Shown piece after piece: positions 52,351 to 60,091 of a stretch of 64,000 nucleotides of DNA (positions are counted from its first letter, which is position 1; each line of letters starts with the position of its first letter). The DNA is from Bradyrhizobium sp. C9. GTDB lineage: Bacteria; Pseudomonadota; Alphaproteobacteria; Rhizobiales; Xanthobacteraceae. The notes under the pieces are model-generated. The model had not been told where the DNA came from. It saw only the letters and a list, made by a program, of their open reading frames with translations, and did no database searches. Made by a program: the position numbers and the translations under genes. The DNA is taken from positions 1 to 64,000 of the forward strand of contig NZ_NWTG01000006.1 of the NCBI RefSeq assembly GCF_002532045.1. The letters run 5' to 3'.

Positions 52351-53664
52351 ATGCAGGCTGACACGATGGCGCAGATGCGCCGCCGGGTGGTGATCTCCTC
52401 CACGATCGGCAACGCGCTGGAATGGTTCGACTTCACCGTCTTTGGCCTGTTCGCCGGCATCCTGAGCAAACTGTTCTTTCCGGCGGACAATCCGCATTCC
52501 TCGCTGCTGCTGACCTTCGCGACATTCGGGATCGCCTTTGCGGCCCGGCCGTTGGGCGGCCTGGTGTTCGGGCTCTATTCCGACAAGCACGGCCGCAAGA
52601 AGGCGCTGGTCGTGATGATATCGCTGATGGCTGTTGGCACCGGCCTGCTCGGCCTGCTGCCGACCTATGGCGCGATCGGAATCGCGGCGCCGCTGCTATT
52701 GCTGCTGGCGCGGCTGATCCAGGGCTTTTCCGCCGGCGGCGAGTTCGGCAGCGCCAGCGCCATGCTGATCGAATTCGCGCCGCCCGGCCGGCGCGGCCTC
52801 TACGGCTCGTTCCAGATGGTGTCGCAATCGCTCGCGTTTGGCCTCGGTGCCGCGATGGCGATCGGCCTCAATGTCAGCCTGTCGCCGGACGCCTTCGCGA
52901 GCTGGGGTTGGCGCGTGCCGTTCATCCTCGGCATTCTGATCGGGCCGACCGGATGGTACCTGCGCCAACGGTGCGACGAGTCGCCTGAATTCAAGGCGTA
53001 TCTCGCCGAGCGGGCCGCGACCGCGCAGCCGGCCAGGCAGACCACACTCGGCCAATTGTTCTCCGAACATCCACGCGAGTTGATCGCCTCGTTCTGCCTG
53101 ATCGCGGCCGGCACGGCGATCAACTATGTCAATGCGATCTTTCTACCGACCTATGCGGTCGCCGAGCTGAAGCTGCCGATCCTGAATGCACAGCTCGGCC
53201 TGCTCGTCGTCAGCCTCATCAATGCGGCGGTGGCGGTCGCCAGCGGCGCCCTCTCCGACCGGATCGGTCGCCGCGCGGTGCTCGTTCCGGCACTGATCGT
53301 CTACAGCCTGCTGTTCTATGTGATCTTGCAGCGGCTCGTCGCCGCCCCGACCACCGCCAACCTCTGGCAGTTGCAGATCGTCGCGGTGCTGCTCGGCGCC
53401 CTGGCCGGGCCGATGCCGGCCTTCATGACCGAGATCTTTCCGGTCGGCGTGCGCTCCACCGGAGCATCGCTGATGTACAATCTCGCCGTGATGCTGTTCG
53501 GCGGGCTGGCGCCGTTCATCAACACCTGGCTGGTGCAGATCACCGGCGACAAGGCGGCTCCCGTCTACTACATCCTGTTCGCCGCGGCAGTGGGTCTCGT
53601 GGGCTTGGCGGTCTATCGCGGGCGACCGTCCGTACCCGGCATTGCAACTCAACCGGCGCAATGA
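52351..53664 (+). CDS. MFS transporter, metabolite:H+ symporter (MHS) type
   Basis: A 437-residue 12-helix permease with the MHS motifs SSTIGNALEWFDFTVFG, GLYSDKHGRKKALV and QGFSAGGEFGSASA; this family moves organic acids such as alpha-ketoglutarate, citrate, proline/betaine or shikimate. The ATG at 52351 has GGGGAG nine bases upstream and is preferred over an ATG at 52303 with poor spacing. It is a single gene; substrate unknown. Confidence 0.85.
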   Translation: MQADTMAQMRRRVVISSTIGNALEWFDFTVFGLFAGILSKLFFPADNPHSSLLLTFATFGIAFAARPLGGLVFGLYSDKHGRKKALVVMISLMAVGTGLLGLLPTYGAIGIAAPLLLLLARLIQGFSAGGEFGSASAMLIEFAPPGRRGLYGSFQMVSQSLAFGLGAAMAIGLNVSLSPDAFASWGWRVPFILGILIGPTGWYLRQRCDESPEFKAYLAERAATAQPARQTTLGQLFSEHPRELIASFCLIAAGTAINYVNAIFLPTYAVAELKLPILNAQLGLLVVSLINAAVAVASGALSDRIGRRAVLVPALIVYSLLFYVILQRLVAAPTTANLWQLQIVAVLLGALAGPMPAFMTEIFPVGVRSTGASLMYNLAVMLFGGLAPFINTWLVQITGDKAAPVYYILFAAAVGLVGLAVYRGRPSVPGIATQPAQ

Positions 53665-53767
53665 CCTCCGCGTGCGCGACCACGCATGCGGCGCTGCATT
53701 TGACAAATCCGCGCGTGGCCTGTTCAACAGCGGCAATAACAACGCTGAAGAACAGGGAGCGAGGACC

Positions 53768-54382
53768 ATGAAGCTTTACGACTCGATCGGACCCAATCCG
53801 CGCATCGTGCGCATGTTCATGGCGGAGAAGGGCATCGAGATCCCCAAAGAGACCGTCGATCTGCGCAAGGGCGAGAACCGCGAGGAAGCGCATCTGAAGC
53901 GCAATCCACACGGCCAGATGCCGGCGCTCGAGCTCGACTGCGGCAACTACCTCTCGGAGATCACGGCGATCTGCGAATATCTCGAGGAGAAGCACCCCTC
54001 GCCCGCGATGATCGGCACCACGCCGGAAGAGCGCGCGGAGTGCCGGATGTGGACGCGCCGCGTCGATCTCAACATCGCCGAGCCGCTCGCCAACGGCTAC
54101 CGCTTCGGCGAGGCGCTGAAATTCTTCGAGAAGCGCATTCCGGTGGCGCCCGAGGCCTCGCCCGGGCTGAAGATGATCGCCGCCAACCGGATCAAATGGT
54201 TGAACGACCAGATGGCCGACGGCCGCGACTACATCTGCGGCAAGCGCTTCACCCTCGCCGACATGCTGCTGTATTGCTGGCTCGATTTCGGCAACCAGGT
54301 CGGCCAGCCGCTGGACCAGTCGAACGCCAACATCGTGGCCTGGTTCAACCGCGTCGGCGCGCGGCCGTCGGTGAAGGCGTAG
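53768..54382 (+). CDS. Glutathione S-transferase-like protein
   Basis: A 204-residue GST with an N-terminal thioredoxin-fold domain (MKLYDSIGPNPRIVRMF, NPHGQMPALELDCG, LSEITAICEYLEEK) and a C-terminal helical domain (FTLADMLLYCWLDFGNQVG). The serine in the first block is the likely glutathione-activating residue. GAGG lies before the ATG. It may detoxify electrophiles. A palindromic element follows the stop. Confidence 0.85.
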   Translation: MKLYDSIGPNPRIVRMFMAEKGIEIPKETVDLRKGENREEAHLKRNPHGQMPALELDCGNYLSEITAICEYLEEKHPSPAMIGTTPEERAECRMWTRRVDLNIAEPLANGYRFGEALKFFEKRIPVAPEASPGLKMIAANRIKWLNDQMADGRDYICGKRFTLADMLLYCWLDFGNQVGQPLDQSNANIVAWFNRVGARPSVKA

Positions 54383-54392
54383 GCCTCTTCTT

Positions 54393-54552
54393 ATCCTCCC
54401 CTGGAGGGGGAGGATCGGTTCGCATGAAGCGTAGCGCAATGCGAACCGAGGTGGGGTGATCTCTCCACTCGGGCAGCGTTCACGCGGAGAGACCTTCACC
54501 CCACCTCGCCGCTCATTGCATTCGCGTCGATCCTCCCCCTCCAGGGGAGGAT
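54393..54552. repeat. Nested palindromic CT/GA-rich element, copy B
   Basis: Outer arms CCTCCCCTGGAGGGGGAGG and CCTCCCCCTCCAGGGGAGG are near-perfect inverted repeats. The inner GAGGTGGGGTGATCTCTCC and GGAGAGACCTTCACCCCACC pair match copy A at 43546, while the stem tips differ. It lies between the GST gene and the convergent TPM gene. Confidence 0.75.
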
Positions 54553-54582
54553 GAAGGACACCGGACCAAATCGTTGGTCGCC

Positions 54583-55080
54583 TCAAATCACCACCGGCTT
54601 GTCGGGCAGCTCGTTAGGGCCGCCGGCCATGGGCGGGAAATATCGTGCCAGCTCCCGCGATACCGCCTCGATCCCCTTGATCACACCTTGCTCGAACCGG
54701 CCGGCCCGAAAGTCCGTTTCCATCGCGCGGCAAATCGCTTCCCAGCCGGCGTGGCCGACCTTCGCGTCGATGCCACGATCAGCGACGATCTCGACGTCGC
54801 GGTCGGCGAGCAGAAGATAAATCAGAACACCGTTGTTGTGATGGGTGTCCCAGATCCGCAGATGCGCGAATACGTCGAGCGCCCGCTCCCGCGCCGGCTG
54901 ATCGCGGAACAGCGGCACCCCGTCGAGCGCGCCCTCGACGACGAAGCGGATCTGGCCGGAATGGGTGGCCTCGCCGGCCTTGATCGCCTGCTCGATTGCG
55001 TCGAGCACGCGCGGCGGAAACTCGCGCCGCACACGCCAGCGATGTTCGAGCAGATGCTTCCCGATGCGCTTGATGCCCAT
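54583..55080 (-). CDS. TPM-domain protein
   Basis: A 165-residue TPM-domain (YgcG/phosphatase-like) protein: FVVEGALDGVPLFRDQPARE, then HHNNGVLIYLLLADRDVEIV and ADRGIDAK. It lacks a signal peptide, in contrast to its upstream neighbour, which also has a TPM domain. The ATG at 55080 is four bases after that gene's stop, so it is the third gene of a lemA operon. Paired short and long TPM genes are often seen beside lemA. Confidence 0.8.
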   Translation of the reverse strand: MGIKRIGKHLLEHRWRVRREFPPRVLDAIEQAIKAGEATHSGQIRFVVEGALDGVPLFRDQPARERALDVFAHLRIWDTHHNNGVLIYLLLADRDVEIVADRGIDAKVGHAGWEAICRAMETDFRAGRFEQGVIKGIEAVSRELARYFPPMAGGPNELPDKPVVI

Positions 55081-55084
55081 ATGC

Positions 55085-55984
55085 CTACCAGCTCCCCGAG
55101 GCGCCGCCGCCGCCGAAGCTGCCGCCTCCGCCGCTGAAACCGCCGCTGTCGCTCGAGCTCGAGCCGCTGCTCCAGCCACCACCGCCGCCCGACCAGCCGC
55201 CGGAATAACCGCCGCCACGCCGGTACGGTCCCGAGCCGGCCGCCGGACCGCCGAAATTCAATCCGCCGAAGATCAATGCTGCGACGGCCGCGAATAGCCC
55301 GATCACCAGGGCGGTGGCGAGCGAGCCGACGACCATCCAGGTGAAGACACCGACGATGCCGCCAGTCGCGGCCGAGCCCAATAGCCGCCCCAGCATGGCG
55401 CGCAACACGCTGGCCACGATGATGACGACGAAGATCACGACCGGATTGGCAAAGTCGACCAGGTTCGGCCCCTTCCAATGCTCGGGCTCCGGTGCCGGCA
55501 AATGCTCGCCATTGATCAGGCGGATCATGCGGTCGACGCCGGCCGAGATGCCGCCGGCGAAATCGCCTGCCTTGAATTTCGGCGTGATGTCCTCGTCGAT
55601 GACGCGGTGGGTGACGACGTCGCTCAGCACGCCTTCGAGGCCGTAGCCGACCTCGATGCGCAGATGCCGGTCGTTCTTGGCGACGACGAGCAACGCGCCG
55701 TCGTCGACCTTCTTGCGCCCGATCTTCCAGGTCTCGGCAACGCGGATCGAGAACTGCTCGATCGTCTCCTCGCCGGTGGTCGGCACGATCAGGACCGCGA
55801 TCTGGCTGCCCTTGCGGGTCTCCAGATCCTTCAGCCTGTCGTTCAGCGACGAAACGTCACTCGCCGACAGCGTCCCGGTCTGATCGACGACGCGGCCGGT
55901 GAGCTGAGGCACCGCGACCTCGGCCCACGCCGGGCACACGAAGCCCAGCAGGAAGGCGAGCAGGATGATGCGTGCGGCGGTCAT
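55085..55984 (-). CDS. TPM-domain (YgcG-family) exported membrane protein
   Basis: A 299-residue protein with a signal peptide (AARIILLAFLLGFVCPAWA), a TPM domain at about residues 25-160 (VVDQTGTLSASDVSSLNDRL, DDGALLVVAKNDRHLRIEV), two membrane helices near 180 and 215 and a Gly/Ser-rich tail (GGGYSGGWSGGGGGW). The start is uncertain: GTG codons at 56005 and 55999 are also in frame; the ATG at 55984 gives the best signal. It follows lemA, with which it probably forms a membrane complex. Confidence 0.82.
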   Translation of the reverse strand: MTAARIILLAFLLGFVCPAWAEVAVPQLTGRVVDQTGTLSASDVSSLNDRLKDLETRKGSQIAVLIVPTTGEETIEQFSIRVAETWKIGRKKVDDGALLVVAKNDRHLRIEVGYGLEGVLSDVVTHRVIDEDITPKFKAGDFAGGISAGVDRMIRLINGEHLPAPEPEHWKGPNLVDFANPVVIFVVIIVASVLRAMLGRLLGSAATGGIVGVFTWMVVGSLATALVIGLFAAVAALIFGGLNFGGPAAGSGPYRRGGGYSGGWSGGGGGWSSGSSSSDSGGFSGGGGSFGGGGASGSW

Positions 55985-56006
55985 CGCGTTGGTGGGCACG
56001 CCCACG

Positions 56007-56627
56007 CTATTTCGACGGCGCGGGCGCTGGCGCTGGCGCCGGATTGAAATCGACCTTCGGCGCGGTCGAGATCTCCTTCTCGTTCTCGACCGAGAAGTTG
56101 GGCTTCTCCTTGTAGTCGAACACCATCGCGGTCAGGTTGTTCGGGAAGGTACGGATGCCGACATTATAGTCCTGCACGGCCTTGATGTAGCGGTTGCGCG
56201 CCACGGTGATGCGGTTCTCGGTGCCTTCGAGCTGCGCCATCAGATCGCGGAACAGCGCATCCGATTTCAGCTGCGGGTAATTTTCGGTGACGACCAGGAG
56301 CCGCGACAGCGCGCTGGTCAGTTCGCCCTGCGCCTGCGTGAACTTCTGGAACGCGGCCGGATCGTTCAGCACCTCGGGCGTTGCCTGGATGCTGCCGACC
56401 TTGGCGCGCGCGTTGGTGACGCCGAGCAGCACGTCCTTCTCCTGCTGCGCAAAGCCCTTCACCGAGTTGACCAGGTTCGGCACCAGATCGGCACGCCGCT
56501 GGTACTGGTTCACCACTTCCGACCAGCTCGACTTGACCGTCTCGTCATTGGTCTGGATCGCGTTGTAGCCGCAGTTGGTCAGGCTCAATGTCGCCAGCGC
56601 TGCCAGCACGGTCCAAAGCTTGCGCAT
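56007..56627 (-). CDS. lemA: LemA-family membrane protein
   Basis: A 206-residue protein with a short N-terminal membrane anchor (LWTVLAALATLSLTNCGYN) followed by long helices (TVKSSWSEVVNQYQRRADLV, VPNLVNSVKGFA) that make the LemA four-helix bundle, and a proline/alanine-rich tail. The cysteine after LTN could be a lipidation site, although the lipobox is imperfect. It is the first gene of a lemA-TPM-TPM operon (short gaps), a widely conserved neighbourhood. Function unclear. Confidence 0.84.
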   Translation of the reverse strand: MRKLWTVLAALATLSLTNCGYNAIQTNDETVKSSWSEVVNQYQRRADLVPNLVNSVKGFAQQEKDVLLGVTNARAKVGSIQATPEVLNDPAAFQKFTQAQGELTSALSRLLVVTENYPQLKSDALFRDLMAQLEGTENRITVARNRYIKAVQDYNVGIRTFPNNLTAMVFDYKEKPNFSVENEKEISTAPKVDFNPAPAPAPAPSK

Positions 56628-56785
56628 GAAGATGGCCCTCCCGGTGGATTCTCGCATCACGGTAACAGATTTTCGCCCGACAATCCCGCGTGGCGGGATA
56701 CATGGCCGGTTTTGCCGATGATGGCCCTTGCCTATCCCTCCTTGCGCCGTTCATCATGGCGAAAAATCGATCCTGGGAGGATCCA

Positions 56786-57643
56786 TTGGCGTCTGAACAA
56801 TTCGAGACGATCGTCGTCGAGCGGCCTGATCCTGCGATTGCGCGGATCGTGATGAACCGCCCCGAGGCGCGCAACGCCCAGAACCTGCAGATGACTTACG
56901 ACCTCAACGCCGCCTTCGACCAGGCGGTGCAGGACGACGCAATCAAGGTCATCGTCCTCGCCGGCAACGGCCCGCATTTCTCTGCCGGTCATGATCTCAG
57001 GCCTGGAGCCAAGAACCAGGCGGGCGTTGATTTCCCGCCAGTTGGAAATTGGGGCGGCTTCGCCGAACCCAACGCCCATGGCCGCTTCGCGCGCGAGCAG
57101 GAGATCTATCTTCAGATCACACGGCGTTGGCGCAATTTGGCCAAGCCGACGATCGCGGAGGTGCATGGCAAGTGCATCGCGGGCGGGCTGATGCTGGCCT
57201 GGGCCTGCGACCTGATCGTCGCGAGCCATGATGCCGAGTTCTGCGATCCCGTGGTGACGATGGGCGTCTGCGGCGTCGAGTGGTTCGTGCATCCCTGGGA
57301 GCTCGGTGCGCGCAAGGCCAAGGAGATGCTGTTCACCGCCGACGTCTGGAGCGCCGACGAGGCGCATCGCCTTGGCATGGTCAATCACGTCGTGCCGCGC
57401 GGCGATCTCTCCTCCTTCACGCTGGCGCTGGCGCGACGGATCGCGGCCAAGCCCGCCTTCGCGCTGAAGCTCTCCAAGGAAGCGGTGAACCGCTCGATCG
57501 ACATCATGGGCCAGCCCGCTGCAATCGATCAGGCCTTCGCGCTGCATCAGCTTTGCCACGCGCATAATCTGCAGGAATTCGGAATGGTGGTGGACCCCGC
57601 GGGCCTGCATCCCTCCGTCAAGAAAACCGCCAACGTGAAGTAG
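56786..57643 (+). CDS. Enoyl-CoA hydratase/isomerase family protein
   Basis: A 285-residue crotonase-fold protein. The start is a TTG at 56786 because GGGAGG lies five bases before it; longer frames would add an unlike leader. NRPEARNAQN, NGPHFSAGHDLR and GKCIAGGLMLAWACDLIVAS are the CoA- and oxyanion-binding blocks. It hydrates or isomerises an enoyl-CoA. It is followed after five bases by two acyl-CoA dehydrogenases, so the operon probably degrades an acyl chain or side chain. Catalytic glutamates of the classic hydratases are not all present. Confidence 0.83.
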   Translation: MASEQFETIVVERPDPAIARIVMNRPEARNAQNLQMTYDLNAAFDQAVQDDAIKVIVLAGNGPHFSAGHDLRPGAKNQAGVDFPPVGNWGGFAEPNAHGRFAREQEIYLQITRRWRNLAKPTIAEVHGKCIAGGLMLAWACDLIVASHDAEFCDPVVTMGVCGVEWFVHPWELGARKAKEMLFTADVWSADEAHRLGMVNHVVPRGDLSSFTLALARRIAAKPAFALKLSKEAVNRSIDIMGQPAAIDQAFALHQLCHAHNLQEFGMVVDPAGLHPSVKKTANVK

Positions 57644-57648
57644 ACCAG

Positions 57649-58794
57649 ATGGACCTCACTCTCAGCGACGAGCAGCGCCTGCTGCGCGAAAGTGCCGACC
57701 GCTTCGTGGCGGAGACCTTTACATCAGACCATCGCAAGAAGGCGGCGAACGATCCGCTGGGTTATTCGCCGGCAATCTGGAAACAATTTGCCGAGCTCGG
57801 CTGGCTGGCGCTGCCGATCAGCGAGGCCCATGGCGGGCTTGGCGGCGGCGCGATCGAGATCGGGCTGTTGATGGAGGCGTTCGGGCGCGGACTGGTGTCC
57901 GAGCCGTTCCTCTCCACCGTCGTGATCGGCGCGGCGCTGGTCGCCGAATGCGGCAACGAGGCGCAAAAGCAGGCGATCCTGCCCAAGGTCGCCGAGGGCG
58001 CGCTCACGCTGGCCTTTGCGCATTCGGAGCGCGCCGCGCGCTTCGACCTCAGCCATGTCGACACCACTGCGACGAAAACTGCCGACGGCTGGCGGCTGAG
58101 CGGCAACAAGATCGCGGTGCTCGATGGCGCGGCCGCGAACCAAATCATCGTCTCCGCCCGCGTTGCCAACGCCAATGGCGCATCCGGCAAGCTCGGCCTG
58201 TTCCTGGTGCCAGCTGGTGCACCCGGCGTCGCTCCGCGCGACTACGCGCGGCTCGGTGGCGGGCGCGGCTGCAATCTCGGTCTCAGGGATGTGCAATTGC
58301 CCGCCGACGCGCTGCTCGGCGACGGCAAGGATGCGCTGGCCGCGATCGAGACCGTGGTCGACCGCGCGATGGCCGCGCTCGGTGCCGAAGCGGTCGGCAT
58401 CATGCAGACACTGCTCGACACCACGCTCGAATACACCAAAATCCGCAAGCAGTTCGGCCGACCGCTGTCGGCCAACCAGGTGATCCGCCACCGCCTCGCC
58501 GACGTGGCGATGCAGGTCGACGAGGCGCGCTCGATGGCACTGCGAGCTGCGCTTATGGCCAATGCCGAGCCTGCGGCCCGCAGCCGTGCGGCGTCCGGCG
58601 CCAAGGCGAAGATCGGCAAATGCGCGCGCTTCGTCGCCGAGCAGGCGGTGCAGCTGCACGGCGCCATGGGCGTCACCGAAGAACTCGATATCGGCGCCTA
58701 TTTCAAGCGGCTGCTCGCCTTCGACACGCTGTTCGGCGGCAGTGCCCATCACTATCGCCGCCACGCCGCTTTGAGCGGCCGTGTCCAGGCGTAG
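57649..58794 (+). CDS. Acyl-CoA dehydrogenase (short form)
   Basis: A 381-residue acyl-CoA dehydrogenase-like protein with the N-terminal domain starting MDLTLSDEQRLLRESADRF, middle beta-domain and C-terminal helices (GAMGVTEELDIGAYFKRLLAF). The catalytic region lacks the usual acidic residue seen in classical enzymes, a common feature of one partner in heteromeric pairs. It overlaps the operon between enoyl-CoA hydratase and a second dehydrogenase (gap 14 bases), and heterotetramers of two such subunits are known in steroid and side-chain catabolism. Confidence 0.82.
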   Translation: MDLTLSDEQRLLRESADRFVAETFTSDHRKKAANDPLGYSPAIWKQFAELGWLALPISEAHGGLGGGAIEIGLLMEAFGRGLVSEPFLSTVVIGAALVAECGNEAQKQAILPKVAEGALTLAFAHSERAARFDLSHVDTTATKTADGWRLSGNKIAVLDGAAANQIIVSARVANANGASGKLGLFLVPAGAPGVAPRDYARLGGGRGCNLGLRDVQLPADALLGDGKDALAAIETVVDRAMAALGAEAVGIMQTLLDTTLEYTKIRKQFGRPLSANQVIRHRLADVAMQVDEARSMALRAALMANAEPAARSRAASGAKAKIGKCARFVAEQAVQLHGAMGVTEELDIGAYFKRLLAFDTLFGGSAHHYRRHAALSGRVQA

Positions 58795-58808
58795 ACGGAG
58801 AGCGTACC

Positions 58809-60005
58809 ATGGATCTCACCTTCAGTGCCGAGGAACGCGCCTTCGAAAAGGAAGTCCGCGACTACATCGCCGAGAGCCTGACGCCGGAGATGAAGCGCGC
58901 CACCGCGCTGACGCCGTCGGTGTTCTCCGATCCCGATATCGGCATGGCCTGGCAGCGCGCGCTGCACAGAAAGGGCTGGGGCGCGCCGGGCTGGCCGGTC
59001 GACCATGGCGGCCCGGACTGGACGCCGGCGCAACGCTGGATCTTCGAGGCCGAATGCGCCCGCGCCGGCGTGCCCAATGTCAACGTGATGGGCGTCAAGA
59101 TGGTCGGCCCCGTCATCATCGGCTTCGGCTCCCCCGAGCAGAAGAACTTTTACCTGCCGCGAATCCTCTCGGGTGAAGACTACTGGTGCCAGGGCTATTC
59201 CGAGCCGGGCTCGGGCTCCGACCTGTCGTCGCTGAAGACCCGCGCGGTGCGTGATGGCGACGACTACATCATCAACGGCACCAAGATCTGGACCACACAT
59301 GCGCATCACGCCAACCGCATGTTCGCACTGGTGCGAACCAGCGACGGCGAGCGGCAGCAGGACGGCATCAGCTTCATCCTGATCGACATGAAGACGCCTG
59401 GAATCACCACGCGCCCGATCCTGACCATCGGCGGCGATCACGAGGTCAACCAGGTGTTTTTCGACGACGTCCGCGTCCCCGTCGCCAACCGCGTCGGCGA
59501 GGAAGGCAAGGGCTGGACCTACGGCAAATATCTGCTCGAGTTCGAGCGCGGCTCCGGCATCGCGTCCGCCAAGCTGCGCGAGGCGCTGAAGACGATCTCC
59601 GATCTCGCCGAGTCTGATGTCACCGGCCGCGCCATCGCGGACCCCGACATCGCGATGCGGATGTCGGAGGTCGAAGTCGACATCGATGCGCTCGAGATGA
59701 CCGAACTCAGGGTGCTATCGGCGCTGCAGACCGGACAGAACCCCGGCGCGGTGTCATCGCTGATCAAGCTGCGGGTCAGCGAGATCCGCCAGGCGGTGAC
59801 GCGGCTCGGCGTCGATGTGATCGGCCAGGACGGCCTTGCCGTCGAGCCGGCGCGGCCGTTCTACCGGCTGAACCACGAGCCGGCGATCCCGGAGGAACTG
59901 CTGCCGGTGGTGCCGGAATATCTCAACGGGCGGGCGTATACGATCTTCGGCGGATCGTCCGAGATCCAGCGCGACATCATCGCGAAGATGGTGCTGGGGC
60001 TGTAG
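58809..60005 (+). CDS. Acyl-CoA dehydrogenase (second subunit)
   Basis: A 398-residue acyl-CoA dehydrogenase beginning MDLTFSAEERAFEKEVRDYI. The FAD-binding block is QGYSEPGSGSDLSSLKTRA and the C-terminal one TIFGGSSEIQRDIIAK. The start has no strong ribosome site but follows the previous stop by 14 bases. With the preceding gene it forms a pair typical of heteromeric dehydrogenases acting on branched or cyclic acyl-CoA side chains. Substrate unknown. Confidence 0.86.
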   Translation: MDLTFSAEERAFEKEVRDYIAESLTPEMKRATALTPSVFSDPDIGMAWQRALHRKGWGAPGWPVDHGGPDWTPAQRWIFEAECARAGVPNVNVMGVKMVGPVIIGFGSPEQKNFYLPRILSGEDYWCQGYSEPGSGSDLSSLKTRAVRDGDDYIINGTKIWTTHAHHANRMFALVRTSDGERQQDGISFILIDMKTPGITTRPILTIGGDHEVNQVFFDDVRVPVANRVGEEGKGWTYGKYLLEFERGSGIASAKLREALKTISDLAESDVTGRAIADPDIAMRMSEVEVDIDALEMTELRVLSALQTGQNPGAVSSLIKLRVSEIRQAVTRLGVDVIGQDGLAVEPARPFYRLNHEPAIPEELLPVVPEYLNGRAYTIFGGSSEIQRDIIAKMVLGL

Positions 60006-60091
60006 GCGGGCGCGCGCGGCGCCAGCCCCGAATCTCGCGCAACAACTTCGAGGTTCCGCGTTCGATGCGGCGCATCGCCCCGGAATGACGG

